Assembly (NCBI GenBank): GCA_029268305.1
Contig: JAJUGE010000031.1
Coordinates: 1 to 33,993, forward strand
Direction: 5' to 3'
Source: Alphaproteobacteria bacterium
GTDB taxonomy: Bacteria > Pseudomonadota > Alphaproteobacteria > JAJUGE01
DNA: 33,993 bases
The translations under genes were made by a program, and so were the position numbers. The notes beneath the pieces were generated by a model. The model ran no database searches. It saw nothing but the letters and a program-made list of their open reading frames with translations, and was not told the DNA's origin. This document shows positions 24,219 through 32,373 of the stretch, piece by piece. Each line of letters begins with the position of its first letter. Positions within the stretch are counted from its first letter, which is position 1.

Positions 24219-26183
24219 TTGTCCATCACACACCAGAGGAACATTCTGCGCTTCGGGCCCTTCGTGACCGCATTCTTCGCCGCCAGCGTGAGCGCGCAGG
24301 AGGCGCCGGGGCCAATTTCCCTTCCCGATCTGGTCGTCTCGGCGAGCCGGACGGCGGTAGAGGCGAAGGAAGTCGGGAGCGCCGTCACCGTCATCTCGCG
24401 CCAAGATATCGAGCGGCGACAGGCGCGGTATGTGTCCGACCTGCTGCGTAGCGTTCCGAGCCTTTCCGTCAACCGCAGCGGCTCCTTCGGAGGCCAGACG
24501 CAGGTTCGCATCCGCGGTGCCGAGGGCAATCACACACTCGTCGTGATCGATGGCGTGGAGGCGAACGACCCGATCAGCGATTCAGAGTACGACTTCTCGA
24601 ACCTCCTCGCCGACGACATCGAACGGATCGAGGTGCTGCGCGGCCCGCAGAGCGCTATCTGGGGCTCGGATTCGATCGGCGGCGTCATCAACATCGTCAC
24701 GAGGCGCGGCTTCGAGGGTTTCCAGGCACATGGCTCGGCCGAAGGCGGGTCGTTCGGTACTTACAGGCTCAATGCCGGTGTCCGTGGCGGCACCAAGCGA
24801 CTGCGGGGCTCGTTGAGCGGCACATTGCTGCACAGCGACGGCGTCAACATCGCCGGGAGCGGCAGTGAGAAGGACGGCTACGAAAACGGCACGTTCAATG
24901 CGACCGGTGATCTCGAGGTGACAGACAACTTCACCATAAGCCTGAACGGTCGCTACAACCGCACCGACGCACAGCACGATCGGCAAGATTTCGCCGTTCC
25001 GGCGACGCCGACCCAGGGGCTGGTCGTCGACGCCGATGATGAATCCGAATTCGAGCAGATCTTCGGCCGCAGCCAGGGACGGCTGGTTCTGCTCGATGGC
25101 GCCTGGGAGCAGGTTCTCGGCGTCGGCTACACCCGCACCAACCGCGAGAACTATTCGAACGATCGCCTCACCTCCGAAACCACCGGCGCGAAAACCAAGA
25201 TCGACTATCAGAGCTCGTTCTTCTTCAGCACACCATCGGTTGCGAACGCCGAGCACACCCTCACTTTCTACGCCGAGCGCGAGCACGAGGAGTTTCGCAA
25301 CCGGAGCATCGACGTGCCGTCGGCAAATCAGAACCGGGACGCGACCGAGCACGGCTTCGTCGGCGAATATCGAGTGGACCTTTGGGATCAGCTGTTCCTC
25401 TCGGGCGCCGTTCGTCACGACGACAACGAGCGTTTCGAGGATGCCACCACCTGGCGCGCAACCGCCGCCTGGATGGTGCCGGGTACGGGCACCCGCCTCC
25501 ATGGCAGCTACGCCACCGGCGTCACCAACCCCACCTTCTTCGACCTGTTCGGGTTCGATCCCGGCAGTTTCGCCGGCAATCCGGACCTGGAGCCGGAAAA
25601 GTCCGACGGCTGGGACATCGGCCTGGAGCAGGCGCTTTTCGACGAGCGGCTCGTCGTCGATGTCACCTATTTCGAGGCCGATCTCCGCGACGAGATCATA
25701 ACCACATTCCCCGCGCCCAATTTCGTGGCGACACCGGTGAACCAGGACGGCAAGAGCAAGCGCCGCGGCGTCGAGCTCACGATGAACGCTCGCGTTACCG
25801 ACGACATCGATCTCGGCGGCACCTTCACCTGGCTCGATGCCAAGGACCCGGACGGTCAGCGGGAAGTCCGGCGGCCGGAGTTCCTCGCCAGTCTTCGTGC
25901 CAACTACCGCTTCCTCGACGGTCGGGCGAACGTCAACCTCAGCGCCGATTACAACGGGCGCATGCGCGACAACGAGTTCGTCTTCGCGACGCCGGAAGAC
26001 CGCGTGTGGCTCGACGAATTCGTGCTCGTCAACCTCGCCGCTTCCTACCGTCTGACGGATCGGGTCCAACTGTTCGGCCGCATCGAAAACCTGCTCGACG
26101 AGGACTATCAGGAGGTCTACTCGTTCAACACGCCCGGCATCGGGGCTTATGCGGGCGTCCGCCTCACATTCGGTGGACCTTGA
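24219..26183 (+). CDS. btuB: TonB-dependent outer-membrane receptor, BtuB-like (cobalamin)
   Basis: This 654-residue receptor has a signal peptide (GPFVTAFFAASVSAQ), then a TonB-box-like stretch (LPDLVVSASRT, at about 34-44). The plug domain (about 45-150) contains SVTVISRQDIERRQ-type sequence, VRIRGAEGNHTLVVIDGVEA and RIEVLRGPQSAIWGSDSIGG. The barrel runs to a C-terminal GVRLTFGGP. The short plug with LRGPQSAIWGSDSIGGVINI is typical of BtuB-type receptors. Position after a cobalamin riboswitch and next to BtuFCD homologues supports B12 (or another corrinoid) as substrate. Start choice: TTG at 24219 has GGGGGAG seven bases upstream and gives a normal signal peptide. The ATG at 24030 would add 63 uncharacteristic residues right after the riboswitch. 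Confidence 0.88.
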   Translation: MSITHQRNILRFGPFVTAFFAASVSAQEAPGPISLPDLVVSASRTAVEAKEVGSAVTVISRQDIERRQARYVSDLLRSVPSLSVNRSGSFGGQTQVRIRGAEGNHTLVVIDGVEANDPISDSEYDFSNLLADDIERIEVLRGPQSAIWGSDSIGGVINIVTRRGFEGFQAHGSAEGGSFGTYRLNAGVRGGTKRLRGSLSGTLLHSDGVNIAGSGSEKDGYENGTFNATGDLEVTDNFTISLNGRYNRTDAQHDRQDFAVPATPTQGLVVDADDESEFEQIFGRSQGRLVLLDGAWEQVLGVGYTRTNRENYSNDRLTSETTGAKTKIDYQSSFFFSTPSVANAEHTLTFYAEREHEEFRNRSIDVPSANQNRDATEHGFVGEYRVDLWDQLFLSGAVRHDDNERFEDATTWRATAAWMVPGTGTRLHGSYATGVTNPTFFDLFGFDPGSFAGNPDLEPEKSDGWDIGLEQALFDERLVVDVTYFEADLRDEIITTFPAPNFVATPVNQDGKSKRRGVELTMNARVTDDIDLGGTFTWLDAKDPDGQREVRRPEFLASLRANYRFLDGRANVNLSADYNGRMRDNEFVFATPEDRVWLDEFVLVNLAASYRLTDRVQLFGRIENLLDEDYQEVYSFNTPGIGAYAGVRLTFGGP

Positions 26184-26197
26184 GGCCCTGTCAGGCT

Positions 26198-27025
26198 CTA
26201 TTCCCGTGCGTGGACCTGGGCGGCCAGCCTTCTGACGGCTTCGGCGGTCATCGGGCCGCCGCAAGTGACCAGCGGACGCGGCAGGACGAGCTGCCGCGAT
26301 CGTGGCACGACATGCAGGAGAGCCGGATGGCGGAGCATGTAGCTGCCCTGGTCCGCCATCTTCGGATCGAGCGAGTCGAGCACCAGATAGGCTGGGCGCA
26401 TGGCGACGATCTTCTCCAGATCCACCCGAGCCGTTTGCTCGATACCCAGATCCGCTGCCAGGTTCCGGAGGCCAGCGGCGGCCATGATCTCCGAGACCAG
26501 GCTGCGGCTACCGCTGGCGAATCCCCGCCGTTGATAATAGAGCGCCGAAGGCGCCACGCCGTCGCGGCTCGATGCAGCGGACAACGCCTCGTCGAGAGCG
26601 GCGACGAGACGCTCGCCTCGCTCGGGATGACCGATCAAGCCCGCGAGCCGCCGTGCCGTCGCGCGAATCGACGCGAACGATTCGTCCGGCGGGAGTGCCA
26701 GCGTGCGATACCCGACCCGCTCGAGCAGCTCCCGCGTCGCCCGCAGCGAGTAGGTACCACCGAGGATCAGGTCCGGATTCAGCGCGATCACCTCCTCCGC
26801 CGCCCCGGAGATCTGCGGCAGGCCGAGAGCGAGATCCGCCATCGCCGACATGCCCGGGTCTGTTGCGAGCTGGGTCAGCGCGGCAATCTGGCTCCGGTCC
26901 GCGAGAGCGAGCAGGTATTGATCGGCGCAGAGATTGAGCGAGACGATCCGCTGCGGCGGAGCGGCATGCACCGCGTGCACGAACACAACGAGGCAGAGGA
27001 CGAATGCGGCGGCCAAGCGAAGCAT
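26198..27025 (-). CDS. btuF: ABC transporter substrate-binding protein, BtuF-like
   Basis: This 275-residue periplasmic binding protein has a signal peptide (MLRLAAAFVLCLVVFVHAVHA). The class III binding-protein fold is shown by PQRIVSLNLCADQYLLALAD, EEVIALNPDLILGGTYSLRA, YRTLALPPDESFASI and MRPAYLVLDSLDP. It should deliver cobalamin or a related corrinoid to the BtuC-like permease. The ATG at 27025 begins the signal peptide, but its ribosome site is poor; an in-frame ATG at 27082 would give a 19-residue longer n-region. It converges with btuB (14-base gap) and diverges from the permease gene. B12 specificity is inferred from the riboswitch-linked neighbour. Confidence 0.82.
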   Translation of the reverse strand: MLRLAAAFVLCLVVFVHAVHAAPPQRIVSLNLCADQYLLALADRSQIAALTQLATDPGMSAMADLALGLPQISGAAEEVIALNPDLILGGTYSLRATRELLERVGYRTLALPPDESFASIRATARRLAGLIGHPERGERLVAALDEALSAASSRDGVAPSALYYQRRGFASGSRSLVSEIMAAAGLRNLAADLGIEQTARVDLEKIVAMRPAYLVLDSLDPKMADQGSYMLRHPALLHVVPRSRQLVLPRPLVTCGGPMTAEAVRRLAAQVHARE

Positions 27026-27080
27026 GGCACAAGGCTTGGCCTCTTTGGCGTCGACGCGCAAGGTTCGATCGGGCGAGAGC

Positions 27081-28097
27081 ATGCAGCGGCGTGAGCGGCG
27101 CCCGGCCGAGCTGCGGAGAACGTGGCTCCTTGGCGGTTTGTCACTCGCGGCCTGTTTGCTCTTCCTCACGGCGCTCGTTGTCGGGCCGGTGGCGATTTCA
27201 CCCGACCGGGTCCTTGCCGCCTTGTTCCATAGCGAAACCGCGGACGCGATCATCATCCGGGAGATCCGCCTCCCGCGCGCCCTGCTCGCCGCGCTCGTCG
27301 GCGCGACCCTTTCGCTCGGCGGTGCCGCACTTCAGGGTCTGATGCGCAACCCGCTCGCCGAGCCTGCCGTGATCGGCACATCGGGCTTCGCCTCGCTGGG
27401 TGCCGTCATCGCCCTCTACTTCGGCTTCGCCGATGCCTTCCCGGCTGCCCTGCCGTTTGCCGGCATCGCCGGAGCGCTTCTCGGCATCGCCGTCCTACAT
27501 GCGATCGCCGGACGCGACGCGTCCGTGCTGACGCTGATCCTCGCCGGGGTCGCCCTCAGCAGTCTCGCCGGCGCCGGGGTCGCTCTCGCGCTCAATTTGT
27601 CCCCAAATCCGTTTGCCGCGTTGGAGATCGCCTTCTGGCTGCTCGGCTCGCTGGAGGACCGGAGTTTCATCCATGTCGGACTCGCCGCCGGACCGATCGT
27701 CGCCGCCTGGGCGGTGCTTCTGAGCAGCGGGCGTGCCCTGGAAGCGCTGACCCTAGGGGAGGACGTGGCGAGAACGTTGAACGTATCCCTCGGGCGGGCG
27801 CGCCTGCAGGTGATCGGCGGTGTCGGCCTCGGCGTCGGCGCTGCGGTTGCGGTGACGGGACTGATCGGCTTCGTCGGCCTCATCGTGCCGCATTTGATCC
27901 GCCCTCTGGTCGGGCACCGTCCGGCCGACCTGCTCCTGCCGTCGGCGATCGCCGGCGCGGCCTTGCTGCTCGCGGCCGACATACTCGTGCGCCTGCTCCC
28001 GACCCACACCGAAATCAAGGTCGGCGTGATCACGGCGCTGATCGGCGTACCATTCTTCCTGCTACTGCTGACGCGCGCCCGCCAGCGCCTCGTGTGA
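27081..28097 (+). CDS. btuC: FecCD/BtuC-family ABC transporter permease
   Basis: This 338-residue permease has about ten transmembrane helices and the FecCD landmarks: REIRLPRALLAALVGATLSL, GGAALQGLMRNPLAEPAVIG, LAGVALSSLAGAGVALAL, WLLGSLEDRSF, GFVGLIVPHLIRPLVGHRPA and the closing HTEIKVGVITALIGVPFFLL. It forms the inner-membrane channel with the BtuD-like ATPase and receives substrate from the BtuF-like protein. The ATG at 27081 follows GGGCGAGAGC and gives the standard length. Its 3' end overlaps the end of the converging ATPase gene by 36 bases. Siderophore permeases share the family, so cobalamin specificity is inferred from context. Confidence 0.87.
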   Translation: MQRRERRPAELRRTWLLGGLSLAACLLFLTALVVGPVAISPDRVLAALFHSETADAIIIREIRLPRALLAALVGATLSLGGAALQGLMRNPLAEPAVIGTSGFASLGAVIALYFGFADAFPAALPFAGIAGALLGIAVLHAIAGRDASVLTLILAGVALSSLAGAGVALALNLSPNPFAALEIAFWLLGSLEDRSFIHVGLAAGPIVAAWAVLLSSGRALEALTLGEDVARTLNVSLGRARLQVIGGVGLGVGAAVAVTGLIGFVGLIVPHLIRPLVGHRPADLLLPSAIAGAALLLAADILVRLLPTHTEIKVGVITALIGVPFFLLLLTRARQRLV

Positions 28098-28865
28098 CGA
28101 TGCTCCCAGAACGCGCCAGGGAAGCACGAGTTGGTGCCCTTCCACCGTGATGGTCTCTGTGCACACTCCGTAGACGGCAGAGATAAGCTCCGACGTCAGC
28201 ACATCGGCCGGGGGTCCCTCCGCCGCCACCCACCCGCCATTCAGCAGTACGAGCCGGTCGCAGAAGCGCGCCGCCAATGCCAGATCATGGACCACGAGGA
28301 CGACGCCCCTGCCCTCGCCCGCCTGATGCCGGAGCAAGCCCATCACCTCGAGCTGATGGCGCGGGTCGAGACCCGCGACGGGCTCGTCCGCCAGCAGCAA
28401 TCGAGGCGATCCCGCCAGCACCCGCGCCAGATGCACCCGTGCCCGCTCACCACCGGAGATCTCCGACATTGTCCGCTCGGCTAGATGCGCAACGTCGGTG
28501 GCGACCAGCGCGGCGTCGATGAACTCCAGATCGCGTCGATTCGGGCGGGAGAATGGCGGAAGATGCGGCAGGCGGCCGAGCGATACGAGGTGCCGGACAG
28601 AAACGGGCCAGTGCACCTCCCCCTGTTGCGGCAGATAACCGACGGCAGCGGGGCCCGCCGGCACCAATGCACGACCTGATTCCGGTTTCAGCAGCCCGGC
28701 GAGCACGCGGAGCAGACTGGTCTTGCCTGCACCGTTGGGGCCAATCAGGCCCAGCACCTCGCCGGTCCCGATCTCGACGCTGACGCGCTCGAGCACCGGG
28801 CGCCCGCCGAGTCGGACGGTTACCTCTTCGACCGTTGCCAGAGGCTCCATCGGTGGCGGCTTCAA
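28062..28865 (-). CDS. btuD: ABC transporter ATP-binding protein, BtuD-like
   Basis: This 267-residue ATPase has Walker A GPNGAGKT (42-49), the Q-loop near GYLPQQGEVHWP, the signature ISGGERARVHLARVL, Walker B LLLADEPVAGLDP and the switch histidine in LVVHDLALAARF. It powers the BtuC-like permease. The TTG at 28865 is chosen because GGAGGA (28872-28877) lies six bases upstream; the ATG at 28850, five codons later, has no ribosome site of its own. The gene lies opposite to its permease, overlapping it tail to tail by 36 bases, which is unusual for partners of one transporter. Confidence 0.85.
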   Translation of the reverse strand: MKPPPMEPLATVEEVTVRLGGRPVLERVSVEIGTGEVLGLIGPNGAGKTSLLRVLAGLLKPESGRALVPAGPAAVGYLPQQGEVHWPVSVRHLVSLGRLPHLPPFSRPNRRDLEFIDAALVATDVAHLAERTMSEISGGERARVHLARVLAGSPRLLLADEPVAGLDPRHQLEVMGLLRHQAGEGRGVVLVVHDLALAARFCDRLVLLNGGWVAAEGPPADVLTSELISAVYGVCTETITVEGHQLVLPWRVLGASSHEALAGARQQ

Positions 28866-28995
28866 TCTGGCTCCTCCAATTGCCGGGCGCGGACAATAAT
28901 GGTCCCGGTTGCCCTCGGCGGCGGCGGAGCGTACCAGATCGTGATCCGGCATACACGTCGCCGGGATCGGGACATCATGAAGGACCGGAGCGCGC

Positions 28996-31044
28996 ATGAC
29001 CTTCCGCTCGATCTACCGCCACGGCTTTGCCCGGATCGCCGCCTGCACGATACGGACCCACCTCGCGGACCCGAAGTCGAACGCGAATGCGGTCCTGGCA
29101 TTGGCCCGGACTTGCCACGAACGCGGCGCCGCGGTGGCAGTTTTTCCGGAGCTGGCGCTCTCCGGCTATTCGATCGACGATCTGCTTCAACAGGACGCGC
29201 TGCTCGACGCCGTCGAGGCCGCCGTCTCCACCCTGGTCGAGGAAAGCAGGTCTCTCCTGCCGCTGCTTCTCGTCGGCGCGCCGGTGCGGTTCGGAAACCG
29301 GATCTACAACACGGCACTCGCGGTTCATCGCGGCCGTCTGCTCGGGGTCGTGCCGAAAGTTCATCTGCCGAATTACCGGGAGTTCTATGAGCCACGCCAG
29401 TTCGCGTCGGGGCGCGGCACCGAAGGCGAGACGATCGGCATCGGCGGGCACGAGGCTCCGTTCGGTCCGGACCTGATCTTCGAAACTGAAGATGTGGCGG
29501 GCCTCGCCGTCCATGCGGAGATCTGCGAGGACTTGTGGGTGCCGAGCCCACCCAGCAGCGAGGCGGCTCTCGCCGGTGCGACGGTTCTCGCCAACCTTTC
29601 GGCTTCGAACATCACGATCGGCAAGGCGGATACGCGGCGCCTCCTCTGTCAGTCGCAATCCGCCCGTTGCCTCGCCGCCTACGTCTACTCGGCCGCCGGC
29701 GCCGGTGAATCCACCACCGATCTCGCCTGGGACGGCCAGACATCGATCTTCGAGAACGGCAACATTCTCGCCGAGAGCGAGCGGTTTCCGAGCGAGGCAC
29801 AAGCGGTCTTCGCCGACGTCGATCTCGATCTGCTGCGCCAGGAGCGGGCGCGCCAGGGCACGTTCGACGACAATGCCCGCTCCCTGCGCGGTTCGGGGCG
29901 TCGATCGTTCCGCCGCGTTGGCTTCCGCCTCGATCCGCCGCTCGCCGACATCGGCTTCGAGCGGCACGTCGACCGCTTCCCGTTCGTTCCTGACGATCCC
30001 GCACGTCTCGCCCAGGACTGTTACGAGGCTTACAGCATTCAGGTCTCGGGACTGGAGCAGCGCCTCGCCGCGATTGGAACGCAGCGCGCGGTGATCGGAA
30101 TCTCGGGCGGCCTGGATTCGACCCATGCGCTGATCGTGACGGCGAAAGCGATGGACCGGCTGGGGCTGCCGCGGTCCAACATCCTCGCCTACACCATGCC
30201 CGGCTTCGCGACCTCCGAGCGGACCAGAACCAATGCGCTGCGCCTGATGCAGTCGCTGGGCGTGACCTGGCAGGAGCTCGATATCCGCCCTGCGGCGACG
30301 CAGATGCTGAAGGACATGAATCATCCGTTCGCCCGGGGCGAGCCGGTCTATGACGTGACGTTCGAGAACGTGCAGGCCGGCCTGCGAACCGATTATCTCT
30401 TCCGCCTCGCCAACCACCACGGCGGCATCGTCATCGGCACCGGCGACCTTTCGGAGCTCGGGCTCGGCTGGTGCACCTATGGGGTCGGCGATCAGATGTC
30501 CCATTACAACGTCAATGCCGGCGTTCCCAAGACCCTGATCCAGCACCTGATCCGCTGGGTCATCTCGACGGGCCAGTTCGGCGGAGACGTGGCGGAGACG
30601 CTGGAGTCGATCCTCTCCACGGAGATTTCACCCGAGCTGGTTCCGGTCGAGGCTGGCGAGAAGCCGCAGAGCACCGAGGAGAAGGTCGGTCCCTACGAGT
30701 TGCAGGACTTCAACCTGTTCTACACGCTCCGCTACGGGTTCCGACCTTCGAAGATCGCCTATCTGGCATTGATGGCTTGGGAGGACGCGGAGCGTGGCGC
30801 ATGGCCACCGGGCTTTCCTGCCGAGCGTCGGCGATCATACGATCTGGATCATATCCGCCGCTGGCTCGAGGTGTTCGTTCGCCGCTTCTTCGCCTTCAGC
30901 CAGTTCAAGCGCTCGGCCATGCCGAACGGCCCGAAGGTCGCCGCCGGCGGGGCTCTCTCGCCGCGGGGAGATTGGCGCGCCCCCTCCGATGCAAACGCCC
31001 GAGCGTGGCTCGACGAGCTCGAACGGAACGTGCCGAAGGGGTAA
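28996..31044 (+). CDS. nadE: Glutamine-dependent NAD+ synthetase
   Basis: This 682-residue two-domain enzyme converts nicotinic acid adenine dinucleotide to NAD+ using glutamine-derived ammonia, in the cytosol. The N-terminal nitrilase-like glutaminase domain (about 10-300) has the Glu-Lys-Cys triad: E52 in [10 protein letters not shown]121 in [15 protein letters not shown] and C177 in [10 protein letters not shown]. The C-terminal synthetase domain has the ATP pyrophosphatase motif SGGLDS (370-375) and [20 protein letters not shown]. The length and the split of domains match the long form of NadE found in Mycobacterium tuberculosis. The ATG at 28996 follows GGAG with a six-base spacer. It diverges from the BtuD-like gene and has no functional link to the B12 genes that I can see. 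Confidence 0.93.
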   Translation: MTFRSIYRHGFARIAACTIRTHLADPKSNANAVLALARTCHERGAAVAVFPELALSGYSIDDLLQQDALLDAVEAAVSTLVEESRSLLPLLLVGAPVRFGNRIYNTALAVHRGRLLGVVPKVHLPNYREFYEPRQFASGRGTEGETIGIGGHEAPFGPDLIFETEDVAGLAVHAEICEDLWVPSPPSSEAALAGATVLANLSASNITIGKADTRRLLCQSQSARCLAAYVYSAAGAGESTTDLAWDGQTSIFENGNILAESERFPSEAQAVFADVDLDLLRQERARQGTFDDNARSLRGSGRRSFRRVGFRLDPPLADIGFERHVDRFPFVPDDPARLAQDCYEAYSIQVSGLEQRLAAIGTQRAVIGISGGLDSTHALIVTAKAMDRLGLPRSNILAYTMPGFATSERTRTNALRLMQSLGVTWQELDIRPAATQMLKDMNHPFARGEPVYDVTFENVQAGLRTDYLFRLANHHGGIVIGTGDLSELGLGWCTYGVGDQMSHYNVNAGVPKTLIQHLIRWVISTGQFGGDVAETLESILSTEISPELVPVEAGEKPQSTEEKVGPYELQDFNLFYTLRYGFRPSKIAYLALMAWEDAERGAWPPGFPAERRRSYDLDHIRRWLEVFVRRFFAFSQFKRSAMPNGPKVAAGGALSPRGDWRAPSDANARAWLDELERNVPKG

Positions 31045-31058
31045 CGCGCCCGAAGCAC

Positions 31059-31262
31059 CTAGTCGTCGAGAATGAAGGTGACCAGCATGTTCACCTTGTA
31101 TTGGGAGATCCGGTCGTTCTCGAGGATGACGTTGTGCTCCTTGACCCATGCGCTTCTGATGTTGTGAAGCGTCTTGGCCGCCCGGTCGAGCCCGACCTTC
31201 ACGGCGTCGTCGAAGCTGTTCGGAGAGGTCGAGGAGATTTCGGTCACGCGAGCAACAGCCAT
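31059..31262 (-). CDS. Dodecin family flavin-binding protein
   Basis: This 67-residue protein has the beta-alpha-beta-beta pattern of dodecins: MAVARVTEISSTSPNSFDDA, AVKVGLDRAAKTLHNIRSAW and the closing QYKVNMLVTFILDD. The conserved flavin-stacking tryptophan sits in SAWVKEHN. Dodecins form hollow dodecamers that store or buffer riboflavin, FMN or related flavins. The ATG at 31262 has GAGGAGG upstream. The gene converges with nadE, with a 14-base gap between the stops. Confidence 0.92.
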   Translation of the reverse strand: MAVARVTEISSTSPNSFDDAVKVGLDRAAKTLHNIRSAWVKEHNVILENDRISQYKVNMLVTFILDD

Positions 31263-31350
31263 GGTGTCCTCCTCTCGATGCTCGTGTCCATCCGAACAGG
31301 CGCGTCGAGGATTCGATCCATGCTGGCAGCCGAATCCAACCGAAATGACG

Positions 31351-31386
31351 TCCGAGCCGGCGCTCTCGCAGGAGCGCCGGCTCGGA
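31351..31386 (-). terminator. Perfect 15-bp hairpin after the tct operon
   Basis: The arm at 31351-31365 (TCCGAGCCGGCGCTC) is perfectly complementary to 31372-31386, with a six-base loop. It begins 9 bases past the tctC stop on the minus strand. The following minus-strand bases (CGTCATTTCGG) have no proper T-run, but position and stem strength fit a terminator. It lies upstream of the dodecin gene, so read-through into dodecin would be blocked. Confidence 0.6.
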
Positions 31387-31395
31387 TAGGGGCGA

Positions 31396-32352
31396 TTACT
31401 GGATCTTGATGTCCAGCCGTTTGATGAGATCGCCGAACAAGTCGTAGTGCTGCTTCATCACCGCGCCCATCTGCTCGGGCGTCTCGCCGCGCGCCATGAG
31501 CCCGACATCGATCAGGCGCTTCTTCACTTCCGGAGTCTGCGAGATCTCGATGAGGGCGTCGGACAGCTTCTTGATGATGTCGTCCGGCGTCCCCTTGGGT
31601 GCCAGCATGCCGTGCCAGCTCGGCGCTTCGTAATTCTCGAGGCCGGCCTCCTTCATCGTCGGCACGTCGGGGAAATCCGGGTGCCGCTCATCGGAAATGA
31701 AGGCGAGCAGCTTGAGCGTACCGGCCTTGCCGTGCGGCAGCACGTTGCCTTCGAAGTTCACCTGGACGTGGCCCGCGAGCAAATCGTTCAGTGCTTCGCC
31801 GCTGCCCCGGTAGGGCACGTGCACGATGTCGATGCCGGCAACGTCCTTCAGCACCTCGCCGCGCATCTGGGTGATGGTGCCCTGCCCGGCCGAGCCGAAG
31901 AAGATCTCCCCCGGCTTCTCTTTCGCCAGCGCGATGAACTCCTTCACCGTGTTGACGCCGAGCGACGGGTGCACCGCCATGGCCGCGACGGTTTCCGCCG
32001 TGCGTGAGACCGGCTTGAAATCCTCGAACGGATCGTAGGGCACGTTCCGCAGGTGCGGCAGGATCACGAGACCGCCCATCGGCGTTTGCAGGAAGGTGTA
32101 ACCATCTCCCTCGGCCTTGGAGGCAGCCTCGATGCCGATGGCGCCAGCCGCACCGCCGCGGTTCTCGATCACGAACTGCTGCCCGAACTTCTCCGACAGC
32201 TTGTCCTGGTAAGCGCGGGCGGTGTTGTCGCCCGAGCCACCGGGGGCATACGGCACGATGATCCGGACCGGCTTCTCCGGCCAGTCCGCGTTGGCTGGCG
32301 CGGCGATTGCGAGAGCCAGACCCGCCGCCATGAGCAATGAACGCGCAAACAT
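31396..32352 (-). CDS. tctC: Tripartite tricarboxylate transporter substrate-binding protein (TctC/Bug family)
   Basis: This 318-residue periplasmic binding protein has a signal peptide (SLLMAAGLALAIAAPANA). The Bug-family opening WPEKPVRIIVPYAPGGSGDN is followed by QFVIENRGGAAGAIGIEAAS, VHVPYRGSGEALNDLLAGHV, VPTMKEAGLENYEAPSWHGM and LAPKGTPDDIIKKLSDAL. It captures an organic anion (tricarboxylate, dicarboxylate or similar) for the TctAB membrane pair. The ATG at 32352 follows GGAAGGGAACACCC and lies 21 bases after the tctA stop, so the genes are co-transcribed. The Bug family is greatly expanded in proteobacteria and the ligand cannot be read from sequence. Confidence 0.92.
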   Translation of the reverse strand: MFARSLLMAAGLALAIAAPANADWPEKPVRIIVPYAPGGSGDNTARAYQDKLSEKFGQQFVIENRGGAAGAIGIEAASKAEGDGYTFLQTPMGGLVILPHLRNVPYDPFEDFKPVSRTAETVAAMAVHPSLGVNTVKEFIALAKEKPGEIFFGSAGQGTITQMRGEVLKDVAGIDIVHVPYRGSGEALNDLLAGHVQVNFEGNVLPHGKAGTLKLLAFISDERHPDFPDVPTMKEAGLENYEAPSWHGMLAPKGTPDDIIKKLSDALIEISQTPEVKKRLIDVGLMARGETPEQMGAVMKQHYDLFGDLIKRLDIKIQ

Positions 32353-32373
32353 TGGGTGTTCCCTTCCTGTGGT

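Noticed and set aside
24582-26264. Minus-strand frame of 560 codons opposite the TonB receptor
   Set aside because: It is antisense to the BtuB-like gene, has no ribosome site or domain, and its composition is that of a shadow frame.
28975-30546. Long minus-strand frame (523 codons) opposite nadE
   Set aside because: It lies wholly antisense to a clear NAD synthetase with intact catalytic motifs. Its translation is Arg/Ala/Glu-rich without recognisable domains, a common artefact in GC-rich DNA.
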